DNA of 64,000 nt from Bifidobacterium coryneforme (lineage in GTDB: Bacteria > Actinomycetota > Actinomycetes > Actinomycetales > Bifidobacteriaceae), in the NCBI RefSeq assembly GCF_000737865.1, contig NZ_CP007287.1, positions 1,558,972 through 1,622,971 of the forward strand, read 5' to 3'. Both the position numbers and the translations under genes were made by a program. Positions 52,678-62,409 of the stretch are shown one piece after another; positions within the stretch are counted from its first letter, which is position 1; every line of letters starts with the position of its first letter. Below the pieces are notes generated by a model that was not told the DNA's origin, searched no databases, and saw only the letters and a program-made list of their open reading frames with translations.

Positions 52678-55616
52678 GCCTTCTTCTCCGTAGTCGCGCT
52701 CTTCTTGCGCGTGCTGGTGGTCTTCCTGGCCGCGGTCGTCTTCGCGCGAGTGGTTTTAGCGGTCTTCGTCGTCGCCTTCCTGGTGGTCTTTCTTGCGGTC
52801 TTGGACTTGGTTCCGGATGATTTGGTCCGACGCTTCCTGGGACCGGCCGCTCGCTTCTCGGCCAGGAGACGGAAGGCCTCCTCGGGCTCTATGGACTGGG
52901 CCGTGTACTGCTTGGGAAGGGTCCGATTGGTCTGTCCATCGGTGATGTAGACCCCGTAGAACCCGTCCTTTATGGTGACGGGCTTCCCGCTTTCCGGGTC
53001 CTGGCCCAGCTCACGGAGGGGCGGCTTGGCGCTTCCACGGGTACGGCGACCATACTTGGGCTGGTCGAAGAGGTCCTTGGCCGCGGCCTGGTCGACGGTG
53101 AATATCTCGCCTTCGTTGCTCAGGGACCTGGTCTCGGTACCGCCATCCGGCTTGGTTGCCGTCAGGTAGGGGCCATACCGCCCGTTGTTGGCAGTGACCG
53201 TAGCCTGGTCAATCTGCCCGGTCTTGGTATCGACCAGCTCGATGGTGCCCACCGTCCTGGGCAGACCGAGCAGTTTCAAGGCATCTTCCAGGGTCACCGT
53301 ATCGGGGTCCATGGTCTTGAACAGCGAGGCCATCTTTGGCTTGGGGACCTCGGACTTGGCTGCGTGTCCACCCTTGCCCGACTTGGCGGATGCGACCGTC
53401 TTCTTCTCCTCGGCCTCCTGGCTCTCCGGATCGACAAGGGCCACATAGGGGCCAAACCGACCCTTGCGGACCTCGACCTGACCGCCGGTCTCCGGATCGA
53501 CACCCAGCTGCCTGGGGCCGCCCGCGTTGGAAGCAATGAGCTCATGACCAACGGCAGGCGTCAGCTCGTCGGGGGCCATTGTCGGAGGAAGGGAGGCACG
53601 CTTGGGGTTCCCTTCGGCATCCAAATCGGCCGTATCCTCCAGGTAGGGGCCGTAGCGGCCCACACGGACCTGCAGTCCATCGCCGATTTCGATGGTGTTG
53701 ATCTTCCGGGCATCGATGTCACCCAGCTGGGCAACCTGCTCCTGGAGTCCCTGGTGGGCCTGGTCGGTGCTCTCCGCCGCACCCTCTCCGGATCCGAAGT
53801 AGAAGCGGGTCAGCCAGTCCTTCCCCTTCTCCTTGCCGTGGGCAATCATGTCCAGGCCGTTTTCCATCTGGGCCGTGAACTGGTAGTCCACATACCGGGG
53901 GAAGTTGGTCTCCAGAAGTCTGACCACCGAGAAGGCAAGCCAGGAGGGAATCAGTGCGCGACCACGCTCGTAGACATAGCCACGATCGATAATGGTCGAG
54001 ATGATGCTGGCGTAGGTGGAAGGCCGACCAATCTCCTTGGCCTCAAGGGTCTTGACCAGGGAGGCTTCGGTATAGCGGGCCGGGGGCTGGGTCTCATGAC
54101 CATCGGGGTTCACCGATGAGGCCTTGAGCCGGTCGCCCTTCTTCATCGGCGGCAGGGACCCGTTGTCGGCCTCGGAATCGGTCGATTCGGCCCTGTCGCG
54201 CTTACCGGCGGCGCCCTTGGGTTTCTCGGTCCCGTACCCCATGGCCTTCATAAAACCAGGGAACTCGATGACGGTACCGGAGGCTTGGAAAATGGCCTCC
54301 CCATCCTCACCGGCCTGGGCCGATAGGCGTACGGAAGCGGTCAATCCCGTGGCATCGGCCATCTGCGAAGCCAGGGTCCTGTGCCAAATCAGGGTGTAGA
54401 GCTTGAGTTGGTCAGGGGGCAGGACGGAAGCCAGATCTTCGGGCCGTCGGAAGGACGAACCTGCGGGACGGATGCACTCGTGGGCTTCCTGGGCGCCAGC
54501 CGTCTTGGTCACATACTGCTTGGACTTGGCCGAGAGGTATTCGGACCCGTAGACCCTGGTGACGCTCTTTCGTGCGGCCGCGATGGCCTCCTGGGAGAGC
54601 GTGACCGAATCGGTACGCATGTAGGTGATGTAACCGTTCTCGTAGAGTCCTTGGGCCGCCCTCATGGCAGCTCGGGAACTCATCCCCAGTCTGTTACCGG
54701 CAGCCTGCTGCATGGTCGAGGTGGTGAAGGGGGGCTGGGGCCTGCGCCGGTAGGGCCTCGTCTCCATCCCGACAACGGTGAAGGGCTGGTCTGCGAGCGC
54801 TTCGGCAATCCGGTCGGCCTGGGCCTGATCCATCTGCAGGACCTGGGCCTTGGCTGCCGTCTCGGTCAGTTGCCCCTTGCTGGTGAAGTCCTTGGAAGAT
54901 GCCAGGCGCCGGTCACCCAGTTGGACCATCTGAGCCTTGAAGGTCGAAGGCTGGTCATCCTCGGCGTCAGCGGCCGATCTGGCTGCCATCTCGGCCACCA
55001 AATCCCAGTAAGGCGCACGGACGAAGGCCATTCGCTCCCGCTCACGCTCGACAATCAGCCGGGTGGCCACGGACTGGACACGCCCCGCACTCAGGCCGGG
55101 CCCCACCTTCCGCCAGAGCACGGGAGAGAGTTCGTACCCGTAGAGGCGGTCCAGCACCCGCCGGGTCTCCTGGGCATCGACCATGTCGGCGTCCACATCG
55201 CGGGTGTGATCCAGGGAGTCCTTGATGGCCTCAGGGGTTATCTCGTGGAAGACCATGCGTTTGACGGGGACCTTGGGCTTGAGGGTCTGCACCAGGTGCC
55301 AGGCGATGGCCTCCCCCTCGCGATCCTCATCAGTTGCCAGATACAGCTCATCGGCACCCTTCAGGGCCTTCTTCAGCTCGGAAACGGTTTTCTTCTTCTT
55401 ATCGTCCACGATGTAGTAGGGCTTGAACCCGTCAGTCACATCGACCCCGAACCTGCCGTATTCCTTCTTCTGGGAGGCAGGCACCTGAGAGGGCTGGGCC
55501 AGGTCACGAATATGACCGACCGAGGCCATGACGGTGTATCCCTTGCCCAGATATCCACCGATCTTCCTTGCCTTGGTTGGCGACTCAACAATGACAAGCT
55601 TATTGCCGGATGCCAT
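52674..55616 (-). CDS. topA: DNA topoisomerase I
   Basis: Type IA topoisomerase that removes negative supercoils. The Toprim domain has [16 protein letters not shown] and [14 protein letters not shown]. The active-site tyrosine is in [10 protein letters not shown] (near residue 345). [16 protein letters not shown] and [14 protein letters not shown] are conserved. The C-terminal part has several short GRYGPY-type repeats ([26 protein letters not shown] and [13 protein letters not shown]) instead of zinc fingers, as in actinobacteria. The last 60 residues are a Lys/Thr/Ala/Arg tail known to help strand binding. It is the first gene of the unit, with tmk and holB. Confidence 0.97.
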   Translation of the reverse strand: MASGNKLVIVESPTKARKIGGYLGKGYTVMASVGHIRDLAQPSQVPASQKKEYGRFGVDVTDGFKPYYIVDDKKKKTVSELKKALKGADELYLATDEDREGEAIAWHLVQTLKPKVPVKRMVFHEITPEAIKDSLDHTRDVDADMVDAQETRRVLDRLYGYELSPVLWRKVGPGLSAGRVQSVATRLIVERERERMAFVRAPYWDLVAEMAARSAADAEDDQPSTFKAQMVQLGDRRLASSKDFTSKGQLTETAAKAQVLQMDQAQADRIAEALADQPFTVVGMETRPYRRRPQPPFTTSTMQQAAGNRLGMSSRAAMRAAQGLYENGYITYMRTDSVTLSQEAIAAARKSVTRVYGSEYLSAKSKQYVTKTAGAQEAHECIRPAGSSFRRPEDLASVLPPDQLKLYTLIWHRTLASQMADATGLTASVRLSAQAGEDGEAIFQASGTVIEFPGFMKAMGYGTEKPKGAAGKRDRAESTDSEADNGSLPPMKKGDRLKASSVNPDGHETQPPARYTEASLVKTLEAKEIGRPSTYASIISTIIDRGYVYERGRALIPSWLAFSVVRLLETNFPRYVDYQFTAQMENGLDMIAHGKEKGKDWLTRFYFGSGEGAAESTDQAHQGLQEQVAQLGDIDARKINTIEIGDGLQVRVGRYGPYLEDTADLDAEGNPKRASLPPTMAPDELTPAVGHELIASNAGGPRQLGVDPETGGQVEVRKGRFGPYVALVDPESQEAEEKKTVASAKSGKGGHAAKSEVPKPKMASLFKTMDPDTVTLEDALKLLGLPRTVGTIELVDTKTGQIDQATVTANNGRYGPYLTATKPDGGTETRSLSNEGEIFTVDQAAAKDLFDQPKYGRRTRGSAKPPLRELGQDPESGKPVTIKDGFYGVYITDGQTNRTLPKQYTAQSIEPEEAFRLLAEKRAAGPRKRRTKSSGTKSKTARKTTRKATTKTAKTTRAKTTAARKTTSTRKKSATTEKKA

Positions 55617-55738
55617 GGCCTCTCCTTATATAGTGTTCTTCGCACGCCATCTTACTCACCAGAGGTCGTCATGTCGCAAATCAACGCCACTGTGCGTGGA
55701 TGGACGTGACGGATGCTCTCGCGGATACGCCGACGGCC

Positions 55739-56761
55739 TTAGATTTCGCGCGGAGGGGCAGGTGGTTCACCGACCAGGCCCAAACGGGTGAGCGGCGAGG
55801 CGGTCACCTGACGCATGGCCAGGGACAGACCGAGCAGAAGCGACAGGAGGGAGGCGATGAGGATGACGGCGGAACAGTGGGCCCCGTAGAAGGTCCACCT
55901 GGCGCTCATCTCCAAGCCGGAGGAAATCTGCCAGATGACGAAAACTGCATAGAGGGTTCCCAGGGTTCCGAGGGTCATCATCAGGGTGGAGACGATCTGG
56001 ACCGATGCCGATGACATGCGGGTTCCCGGCAGATCCATACCGGATGACCGGGTGAAGACCAGCGTGATCAGCCCCAGCCCCCCTGCGATGAGGATGGACA
56101 TGACCACATCGGCCGGTCGATGCCATCCGCCCAGAATCAGGGAACAGCCGACGGAGAGGGTGAAAGCGAAACCAATCAAAGCCACCAGGGCCCGCCAGAC
56201 CCTAGGCACTACGAACAGGAGGACCAGAACTGAGGTCACGGCCATGATGGTGTGCCCCGAGGGGGCGGAGTTCTCCTTGGTGGACAGGACATTGATCAGG
56301 AGGGGGCGGGGCAGGTACTTCTTGAGAATCCTCCCTGACAGATAGGCGAGCAGGGGGTAGACCACCACCTGGCCCAGGAGCCACCAACGCCTGCGGACCA
56401 GAACCACCACCAGGGCAATCAGACCAATCAGAACGCACATTCCAGCGGCCACATAGGGCATGGTGAAGATGCCCAGGTAGGCCTTGATGAGGGGGACCTG
56501 ATCGACGAAACCGTTGAAGTTCGAAATGACCATGTCGTCATAGGACTGCCCGCCCATCGTGTAGACGGCCAGCCACCAGACACCGAAGGAGGCGGCCAGC
56601 ATCAGCAGCCCGAGGACCAGGCAGAGCACGCGGCTCGACATGCGTGGGCGGACCGTCAGCGGATCCATCTCCTTCAAGGCTCCACTGTCCTCGTTGTGCT
56701 GGTCCTTCGGGTCCTGATACCAGACCTGCTCGGCCTGACCCTGATCTTGCATATCGGTCAT
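55739..56761 (-). CDS. PAP2 family phosphatase
   Basis: A 340-residue membrane phosphatase with an acidic cytoplasmic N-terminus and about seven membrane helices. The three PAP2 motifs are intact: KKYLPRPLL (motif 1), NSAPSGHTIM (motif 2, catalytic histidine), and SLILGGWHRPADV (motif 3). Candidate substrates are undecaprenyl pyrophosphate, phosphatidylglycerol phosphate or phosphatidic acid; motif reading does not decide. The start is the ATG at 56761 with weak GGGTG upstream. It stands apart from topA by 122 bases without a gene. Confidence 0.87.
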   Translation of the reverse strand: MTDMQDQGQAEQVWYQDPKDQHNEDSGALKEMDPLTVRPRMSSRVLCLVLGLLMLAASFGVWWLAVYTMGGQSYDDMVISNFNGFVDQVPLIKAYLGIFTMPYVAAGMCVLIGLIALVVVLVRRRWWLLGQVVVYPLLAYLSGRILKKYLPRPLLINVLSTKENSAPSGHTIMAVTSVLVLLFVVPRVWRALVALIGFAFTLSVGCSLILGGWHRPADVVMSILIAGGLGLITLVFTRSSGMDLPGTRMSSASVQIVSTLMMTLGTLGTLYAVFVIWQISSGLEMSARWTFYGAHCSAVILIASLLSLLLGLSLAMRQVTASPLTRLGLVGEPPAPPREI

Positions 56762-56942
56762 ATCACCCGACTTTATCCAAACCCCGGGCCCTGGATATGG
56801 CTCCGACGTATAAGAAGCGCATGTCGTTCACACCCAAACGGCAATCCGCAAACACCGGATGACACCCTGCCAAGGCGGATTCGAATCACACGGAACCACC
56901 CTGAATATCCAAACAGACACCACACCACCGGGCATAAGAAAA

Positions 56943-57024
56943 CTCCCACGCACCCGACAGAGGCCACTTACCCTTGCTGCATTCCTGCCCTGGGGGGATT
57001 GGGTGACATAACGCCACGTGAGAG
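56943..57024 (-). ncRNA. ffs: Small signal recognition particle RNA (4.5S type)
   Basis: The minus strand holds the SRP domain IV core: CCCCAGGGCAGG-AATGCAGC-AAGGGTAAG, matching the bacterial GGCAGGAA...AGCAAGGGTA signature that binds Ffh. The ends pair, CTCTCACG (57024-57017) with CGTGGGAG (56950-56943), and CACCC pairs with GGGTG inside. GTTTTCTTATG follows as a probable termination tract. An extended -10, TGCTATCAT, lies about 12 bases upstream. It is of the short type, without the Alu arm. Exact ends are estimated from pairing. Confidence 0.87.
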
Positions 57025-57223
57025 CAAGTCACCATGATAGCAGACCACAACGATTGACGCGCCTCATTGAAATAGGGACAGGCCGTGCCCGGCCTACCGG
57101 GTGGAGGTAAAAATTCAGTCTGTTTCATCAGGGCCGGCTCCCGGCGCCAGGGAGGCTCCGATATCATGAACCCAGCCAGGAAGTAGGAATCCGGCAGGAC
57201 CGGAAGAACAGAAGAAGCACAGT

Positions 57224-58381
57224 ATGGATGCAGATTTGGTTATCGTCGGGGCCGGCCTTTTCGGCCTGACCGTGGCCCAACAGGCCGTCGAGCACTCCGG
57301 AGCACGGGTGCGGATCATCGACGTGCGGAATCATATCGGAGGCAATGCGTACTCCTACATGGACAAGGAGACCGGTGCCGAGATTCACCAGTACGGGGCC
57401 CATCTCTTCCACACCTCCAACCGGAAGGTCTGGGAGTATGTCAACCGTTTCACGGAATTCACCGACTACACCCACCGGGTCTACACCACCCACAAGGGGG
57501 AGGTCTTCCCCCTGCCCATCAACCTGGGAACCATCAACCAGTTCTTCCGGGCCCGCTACACCCCCCAGGAGGCCCGGGACCTGATTCGGGAGCAGGCCGG
57601 CGAGTTGGCGGGAACCGACCCGACGGACCTGAATGACCAGGGCATCTCCCTGATTGGACGACCCCTCTACGAGGCCTTCATCAAGAACTACACTGCCAAG
57701 CAGTGGCAGACCGACCCCTCCCAGCTGCCAGCATCAATCATCAAGCGCCTCCCCGTGCGGTTCAACTACGACAACCACTACTTCAAGGACACCTGGGAGG
57801 GGCTGCCCAAGGAGGGGTATACCGCCTGGTTCGAGCGGATGATCGACGACCCCCGCATCGAGGTCAGTCTGGGCACGGACTTCTTCGACACCACCCAGCC
57901 CTGGAACCGTGATGCCCTGGTAGGCCAGGTCCCCCTGGTCTACACAGGCCCGGTCGACCGGTACTTCGACTATCGCCTGGGCGAACTCAAGTGGCGCACC
58001 GTCGATTTCAAGGAGCGGCGCTACGACGAAGACGACCACTTCGGATGCCCGGTGATGAACTTCTCCGATCCGGACGTCCCCTACACCCGGGCCATCGAGT
58101 TCAAGAACTTCAACCCCGAACGCCATGAACGCCAGAACCATGAACGCACCGTGGTCTGGGAGGAATACAGCCGCTTCGCCGGCAAGGGAGATGAGCCTTA
58201 CTACCCCATCAACACGAGCGGTGACCGAGCCCTGTACTCCGAGTACAAGGGTCTCTCCGAGCAGGAGCCCCGGGTGGTCTTCGGGGGCCGCCTGGGCACC
58301 TATGCCTACTACGACATGCACCAGGTCATCAACTCCGCCCTGGATGCCTGGGAAAAGAAGGTCAAGCCTCTGATTGACTGA
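57224..58381 (+). CDS. glf: UDP-galactopyranose mutase
   Basis: Flavoenzyme converting UDP-galactopyranose to UDP-galactofuranose for cell-surface galactan. The 385-residue protein has DADLVIVGAGLFGLTVAQQ, RNHIGGNAYSYMDKETG, HQYGAHLFHTSNRKVWEYV, NYTAKQWQTDPSQLPASI, FNYDNHYFKDTWEGLPKEG (in part), and the C-terminal RLGTYAYYDMHQVINSAL. All fit classical bacterial Glf. No glycosyltransferase is beside it. The start is the ATG at 57224, with a weak GAAGAAG ribosome site. Galactofuranose-containing polysaccharide is therefore expected. Confidence 0.96.
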   Translation: MDADLVIVGAGLFGLTVAQQAVEHSGARVRIIDVRNHIGGNAYSYMDKETGAEIHQYGAHLFHTSNRKVWEYVNRFTEFTDYTHRVYTTHKGEVFPLPINLGTINQFFRARYTPQEARDLIREQAGELAGTDPTDLNDQGISLIGRPLYEAFIKNYTAKQWQTDPSQLPASIIKRLPVRFNYDNHYFKDTWEGLPKEGYTAWFERMIDDPRIEVSLGTDFFDTTQPWNRDALVGQVPLVYTGPVDRYFDYRLGELKWRTVDFKERRYDEDDHFGCPVMNFSDPDVPYTRAIEFKNFNPERHERQNHERTVVWEEYSRFAGKGDEPYYPINTSGDRALYSEYKGLSEQEPRVVFGGRLGTYAYYDMHQVINSALDAWEKKVKPLID

Positions 58382-58433
58382 GCGGATGCACGCCTGGTCC
58401 TGAGGCGGCACCCTTGGTCCGGTCGGGATACGC

Positions 58434-58470
58434 GAACGGCCGGTCACCTGCGATAGGTGACCGGCCGTTC
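58434..58470. terminator. Bidirectional terminator between glf and ino1
   Basis: A perfect 16-bp stem, GAACGGCCGGTCACCT (58434-58449) with its complement at 58455-58470 and a five-base loop, lies 53 bases after glf and 98 bases beyond the end of ino1. There is no long T-run, but stem strength is extreme. Confidence 0.78.
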
Positions 58471-58567
58471 CTATAAGCACAAATGCCAGCGAAACAGGTC
58501 ACTGGCGTTTCATGCACGCCACCCCATCCGGCCCCATAGGACCGAACCAGGGCGGACCTGCCTTGGC

Positions 58568-59710
58568 TCAGGCGTGCCAGACGTCCTTGCCGTTGTCCTT
58601 GGCGGTCTTGACATCGGCGTTGAGGGCATCCTCGTCGCCTTCGACCTTGCCGACGATGTAATCCTCGACCAGCTGACGAGCCTCGTTGTCCTCATGCTGC
58701 ACAGCCGGGGACTTCATGAAGTAGGAGCTGGGGGCCAGGATCGGGCCGGCCAGGTGGCGGTCCAGGGCGATCTTGGCAGCGCGGACCGCGTCGATGACGA
58801 TACCGGCCGAGTTGGGGGAATCCCAGACTTCGAGGCGGTACTCCAGGTTCAGCGGCACATCACCGAAGGTCGTGCCCTCCAGACGAACGAAGGCCAACTT
58901 GCGGTCATCCAGCCAGGCCACGTAATCCGAGGGGCCGATGTGGACGTTGTGCTCATCCATCTCGTGGGGAACAATCGAGGTGACGGCTCGGGTCTTGGAG
59001 ATCTTCTTGGACTCCAGGCGGGAACGCTGCAGCATGTTCATGAAGTCCATGTTGCCGCCGACGTTCAGCTGGTAGGTGCGATCCAGGCGGACACCGCGGT
59101 CCTCGAAGAGGCGGGCCATGACGCGGTGGGTGATGGTGGCGCCCACCTGGCTCTTGATGTCGTCGCCCACAATCGGCACGCCGGCATCGCGGAACTTCTG
59201 GGCCCACTCGGGGTCGGATGCGATGAAGACGGGCAGGCAGTTGACGAAGCCGCAGCCGGCCTCAAGGGCAGCCGCCGCATAGGCCTTGTCGGCCTCCTCG
59301 GAACCGACGGGCAGGTAGGAAACCAGGACGTCGACCTTCTTGTCACGCAGGACCTGGGCCACGTCGACGGGCTCGACGTCGGACTCCTCGATCATCTTGC
59401 TGTAGTACTCACCCAGGCCGTCGTTGGTGGGGCCACGCATGACCTCGACACCCAGGTTGGGCACGTCGCTGAACTTGTAGGTGTTGTTCTGGGAAGCGAA
59501 GATGGCCTCGCTCAGGTCCTTGCCCACCTTGAGTGAATCCACATCGAAGGCGGTCACGAATTCGATGTCACGGATGCGATACCCACCGAAATTGGCGTGC
59601 ATGATGCCGGGGATCTTGTCATCATCCTTGGCGTCCCTGTAATATTCGACTCCCTGCACCAGCGAGGAAGCGCAGTTGCCCACGCCCGCTATAGCTACAC
59701 GGATGCTCAT
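58568..59710 (-). CDS. ino1: Inositol-1-phosphate synthase
   Basis: NAD-dependent enzyme making myo-inositol-1-phosphate from glucose-6-phosphate, for inositol lipids or thiols. The 380-residue actinobacterial-type protein starts with the Rossmann motif [20 protein letters not shown] and contains [42 protein letters not shown] and the lysine-rich active site regions [19 protein letters not shown]. The ATG at 59710 follows AGGAGTTTGT. A TATGCT -10-like box lies about 42 bases upstream. It shares the 309-base gap with the penicillin-binding protein gene. Confidence 0.95.
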   Translation of the reverse strand: MSIRVAIAGVGNCASSLVQGVEYYRDAKDDDKIPGIMHANFGGYRIRDIEFVTAFDVDSLKVGKDLSEAIFASQNNTYKFSDVPNLGVEVMRGPTNDGLGEYYSKMIEESDVEPVDVAQVLRDKKVDVLVSYLPVGSEEADKAYAAAALEAGCGFVNCLPVFIASDPEWAQKFRDAGVPIVGDDIKSQVGATITHRVMARLFEDRGVRLDRTYQLNVGGNMDFMNMLQRSRLESKKISKTRAVTSIVPHEMDEHNVHIGPSDYVAWLDDRKLAFVRLEGTTFGDVPLNLEYRLEVWDSPNSAGIVIDAVRAAKIALDRHLAGPILAPSSYFMKSPAVQHEDNEARQLVEDYIVGKVEGDEDALNADVKTAKDNGKDVWHA

Positions 59711-59881
59711 ACAAACTCCTCTGATTAACTGAGTTATTCCAACCTAAGCATACCTGTTCCCAGCGAGTTGCAAGGAACAGGACAAGGAATTCGTTCCCGG
59801 AGCGAGAACGGCCCCGGACAGAGCCTCATGCCGCGGCAGCGCGGACGTACCGCAGCCAAAAACCTTGGAACCAGGCGCATA

Positions 59882-59904
59882 TATGTGTACAGGATATATA
59901 CATA
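59882..59904. repeat. Operator-like inverted repeat upstream of the PBP gene
   Basis: TATGTGTA (59882-59889), seven bases, then TATACATA (59897-59904) form an inverted repeat with one mismatch in eight. It lies in the 309-base gap between divergent ino1 and the PBP gene, a gap otherwise holding only weak promoter-like sequence. It could be a regulator site or part of a promoter. Confidence 0.35.
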
Positions 59905-60019
59905 CCTGCACCCGCCCGCTCCCGCCGGGGAAGCAACAGCAGGTACCGAGCGACGGAAACGTACGGGAATGATGGACGTTCAGCCTTAAGTCGAACGGTT
60001 TTCAACCAGGACGGTTAGC

Positions 60020-62290
60020 GTGGTTCTCATGGCCAAACAGACTCATACAGTCAACTCGGCAGCGAAGGGAAGGCGTCCAGCCCCCTCGACCCGCCAGGTG
60101 GGGCAAACCACCAAGATCAGGGGCAAGAAGAGCAACAAGGCCCCCTCACACCGCTCGGACGTGAGATCTGACCGGGGCGGACACCGTCAGCCGCCCAAGA
60201 AGAAGCGGCATCTCCTGCTCAAGTGGATTCTGGGCATCCTGGCGACCCTTATCGTAGCCGCCATAGGATGCTTCGCCTACCTCTACCTGACCACCGAGAT
60301 CGTACCGCCCGAGAAGCAGGCCCTGGCCCAGAAGACCACGGTCTACTTCGCTGACGGGACCACCCCGATCGGCACCTACGCCAACCAGGACAGGGAAATC
60401 ATCGACTGTGCCGTCCTACCCCAATATGTAGGCAACTCAATCGTCGCCTCCGAGAACCGCTCCTTCTACAACGATAGCGGCATCGACCTGAAAGGCATCG
60501 GTCGAGCCCTCTTCAACAACGTGACCAAGGGGACCCGCCAGGGTGGATCCACCATCACCCAGCAGTATGCCGAACGCTACTACCTGGGCGAAACGACCAC
60601 CTACAAGGGGAAGCTGCGCGAGGCCATCCTGGCCCTGAAGATCTCACAGACCGAAAGCAAGGACAAGGTTCTGTGCAACTACATGAACACGATCTACTTC
60701 GGGCGCGGGGCCTATGGGATCGAGGCGGCAGCCCAGAACTACTTCGGTAAGAACGCCAAGGACCTGACCCTGTCCGAAGCCGCCATGCTGTCGGGCATCA
60801 TCCCGGCTCCGACCACTTGGGACCCCGCAGCCAGCCCCAAGCAGGCGGAGTCCAGATTCCACCGGGTCCTGGGCATCATGGAGGAAGACCACTACATCAG
60901 CCATGCCGACAAGGCCAAGGCCTCCATGCCCCAGACCATCGACTACTCCCCCAGGAACGTCTACCAGGGCCCGAACGGGTACCTGCTGAGAATGGTCCGC
61001 AACGAGCTGACGGAGGGGAATAAGGCCCCCTTCACCGCGGACGACCTGGACACGGGCGGATACAAGATCATCACGACCATCGAAAAGGACAAGCAGGATC
61101 TGATGTTCCAGGTGGCCAGTCCCTCCACCGGAGACAAGGACCTTCCGCCGACCCTGCAGACCGGTGGCCTCTCGGTCAACCCGCGTGACGGGTCCATCAT
61201 CGCCCTCTATGCGGGCGACGACTACCTGGTCAAACAGCTCAACAACGTGGATCAGGCCACCTTCCAGGTAGGCTCGACCATGAAGGCCTACACCCTTCTG
61301 GGCGCCATCCAGGAAGGGGTCAGCCTCAACACCGTCTTCAACGGCAACTCCCCCAGGACCTTCTCCAGCGTTGGCAAGTCCGTGGCCAATGCAGGTCAGG
61401 TGAGCTACGGATACATCAATCTCTACTCGGCCTTCGCCAACTCGGTCAACACCGTCTTCATGGACCTGGGCGAGCATGTCACCTCCCAGAAGACCGCCCA
61501 GTTGGCCCACACGGCAGGTATCACTGGAAAGATCGATGACACAACCACCTTCGACACCCTGGGTCTGGATGCCCTGACCGTCTACGACGCCACCCAGGGC
61601 TACGCCACCCTGGCCAACGGGGGGAAGAAGCCCGAGCTCCACCTGGTGAGCCAGGTCAAGGACTCCAAGGATCAGGAACTGTACACAGCCGCCATCAAGG
61701 GCGACCAGGTCTTCAATCAGGATCAGATAGCACTCCTTCAGAAGGCCATGACCTCGACGGTCCAGTACGGCACCGGCTCCTATGCCCGGTCCCTGGGGCG
61801 GCCCATCGCAGGCAAGACCGGAACCGCAAACGACGAGACGGCCATCTCCTTCATCGGATTCACCCCTTCGGTCCTGACCACCTTCGCGGTCTGGAACCAG
61901 GGCGAGGATGGAAGCGCACTGAAGGTACCCGAGGTCTACCAGAACCAGTTCTACCCAGTCCGCCTCTTCACCCAGTACATGAAGGGCGCCTTGGGCGACA
62001 GCCCGGTCGAGAAGTTCCCGAACGCCGTCGACAAGGGCAAGATCGGCGGCCCGGACGGAACCTGGGGAACCGGCGGAGGACGCAGCAACTACACCCCCCG
62101 GTCCTACGAACAGGCCGTACCCTCCCAAACACCGACGCCCGAAGCCAAAAAGGATGAGAGCAGTTCCACCGGCAGCGGCTCAGACGATGAGAAAACCCCG
62201 GCACAGGGCGGAAGCACCGATACCGGAAGCGAAGGCGGCCAGGAAGGTCAGACAACACAGAGCAACAGCCCGCCGGCGACAGGGCAGTAG
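60020..62290 (+). CDS. Class A penicillin-binding protein (transglycosylase/transpeptidase)
   Basis: Bifunctional peptidoglycan synthase. The 756 residues comprise a basic cytoplasmic N-terminus (1-64), a membrane helix (65-90), a GT51 glycosyltransferase with catalytic Glu145 in IVASENRSFY and GGSTITQQYAERYYLG, and a transpeptidase with SxxK as STMK (Ser419), SVN (475-477) and KTGTA (599-603). The tail is Ser/Thr/Gly/Glu-rich (from about 700) and probably spans the wall. The GTG at 60020 has AGGA eight bases upstream; ATG 60029 is the alternative. It is a single-gene unit with a strong terminator. Confidence 0.95.
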   Translation: MVLMAKQTHTVNSAAKGRRPAPSTRQVGQTTKIRGKKSNKAPSHRSDVRSDRGGHRQPPKKKRHLLLKWILGILATLIVAAIGCFAYLYLTTEIVPPEKQALAQKTTVYFADGTTPIGTYANQDREIIDCAVLPQYVGNSIVASENRSFYNDSGIDLKGIGRALFNNVTKGTRQGGSTITQQYAERYYLGETTTYKGKLREAILALKISQTESKDKVLCNYMNTIYFGRGAYGIEAAAQNYFGKNAKDLTLSEAAMLSGIIPAPTTWDPAASPKQAESRFHRVLGIMEEDHYISHADKAKASMPQTIDYSPRNVYQGPNGYLLRMVRNELTEGNKAPFTADDLDTGGYKIITTIEKDKQDLMFQVASPSTGDKDLPPTLQTGGLSVNPRDGSIIALYAGDDYLVKQLNNVDQATFQVGSTMKAYTLLGAIQEGVSLNTVFNGNSPRTFSSVGKSVANAGQVSYGYINLYSAFANSVNTVFMDLGEHVTSQKTAQLAHTAGITGKIDDTTTFDTLGLDALTVYDATQGYATLANGGKKPELHLVSQVKDSKDQELYTAAIKGDQVFNQDQIALLQKAMTSTVQYGTGSYARSLGRPIAGKTGTANDETAISFIGFTPSVLTTFAVWNQGEDGSALKVPEVYQNQFYPVRLFTQYMKGALGDSPVEKFPNAVDKGKIGGPDGTWGTGGGRSNYTPRSYEQAVPSQTPTPEAKKDESSSTGSGSDDEKTPAQGGSTDTGSEGGQEGQTTQSNSPPATGQ

Positions 62291-62350
62291 TCGGGGAAGA
62301 CCCGAAGAGCAGAGCCCGCAGGACCGGACGCAACGGCCCGTGAGGCGAAA

Positions 62351-62391
62351 CGGAAAGGCCGTTCCCACCAATCGGGGGAACGGCCTTTCCG
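62351..62391. terminator. Bidirectional terminator between the PBP gene and leuA
   Basis: CGGAAAGGCCGTTCCC (62351-62366) pairs perfectly with 62376-62391 across a nine-base loop. It sits between convergent genes, 60 bases after the PBP stop and 19 bases past the leuA stop. Confidence 0.82.
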
Positions 62392-62409
62392 TGTCACCGG
62401 ACACTCCGG

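Noticed and set aside
60644..62128. A 494-codon frame antisense to the penicillin-binding protein
   Set aside because: Coding evidence (SxxK, SxN, KTG and GT51 motifs) is entirely on the plus strand.
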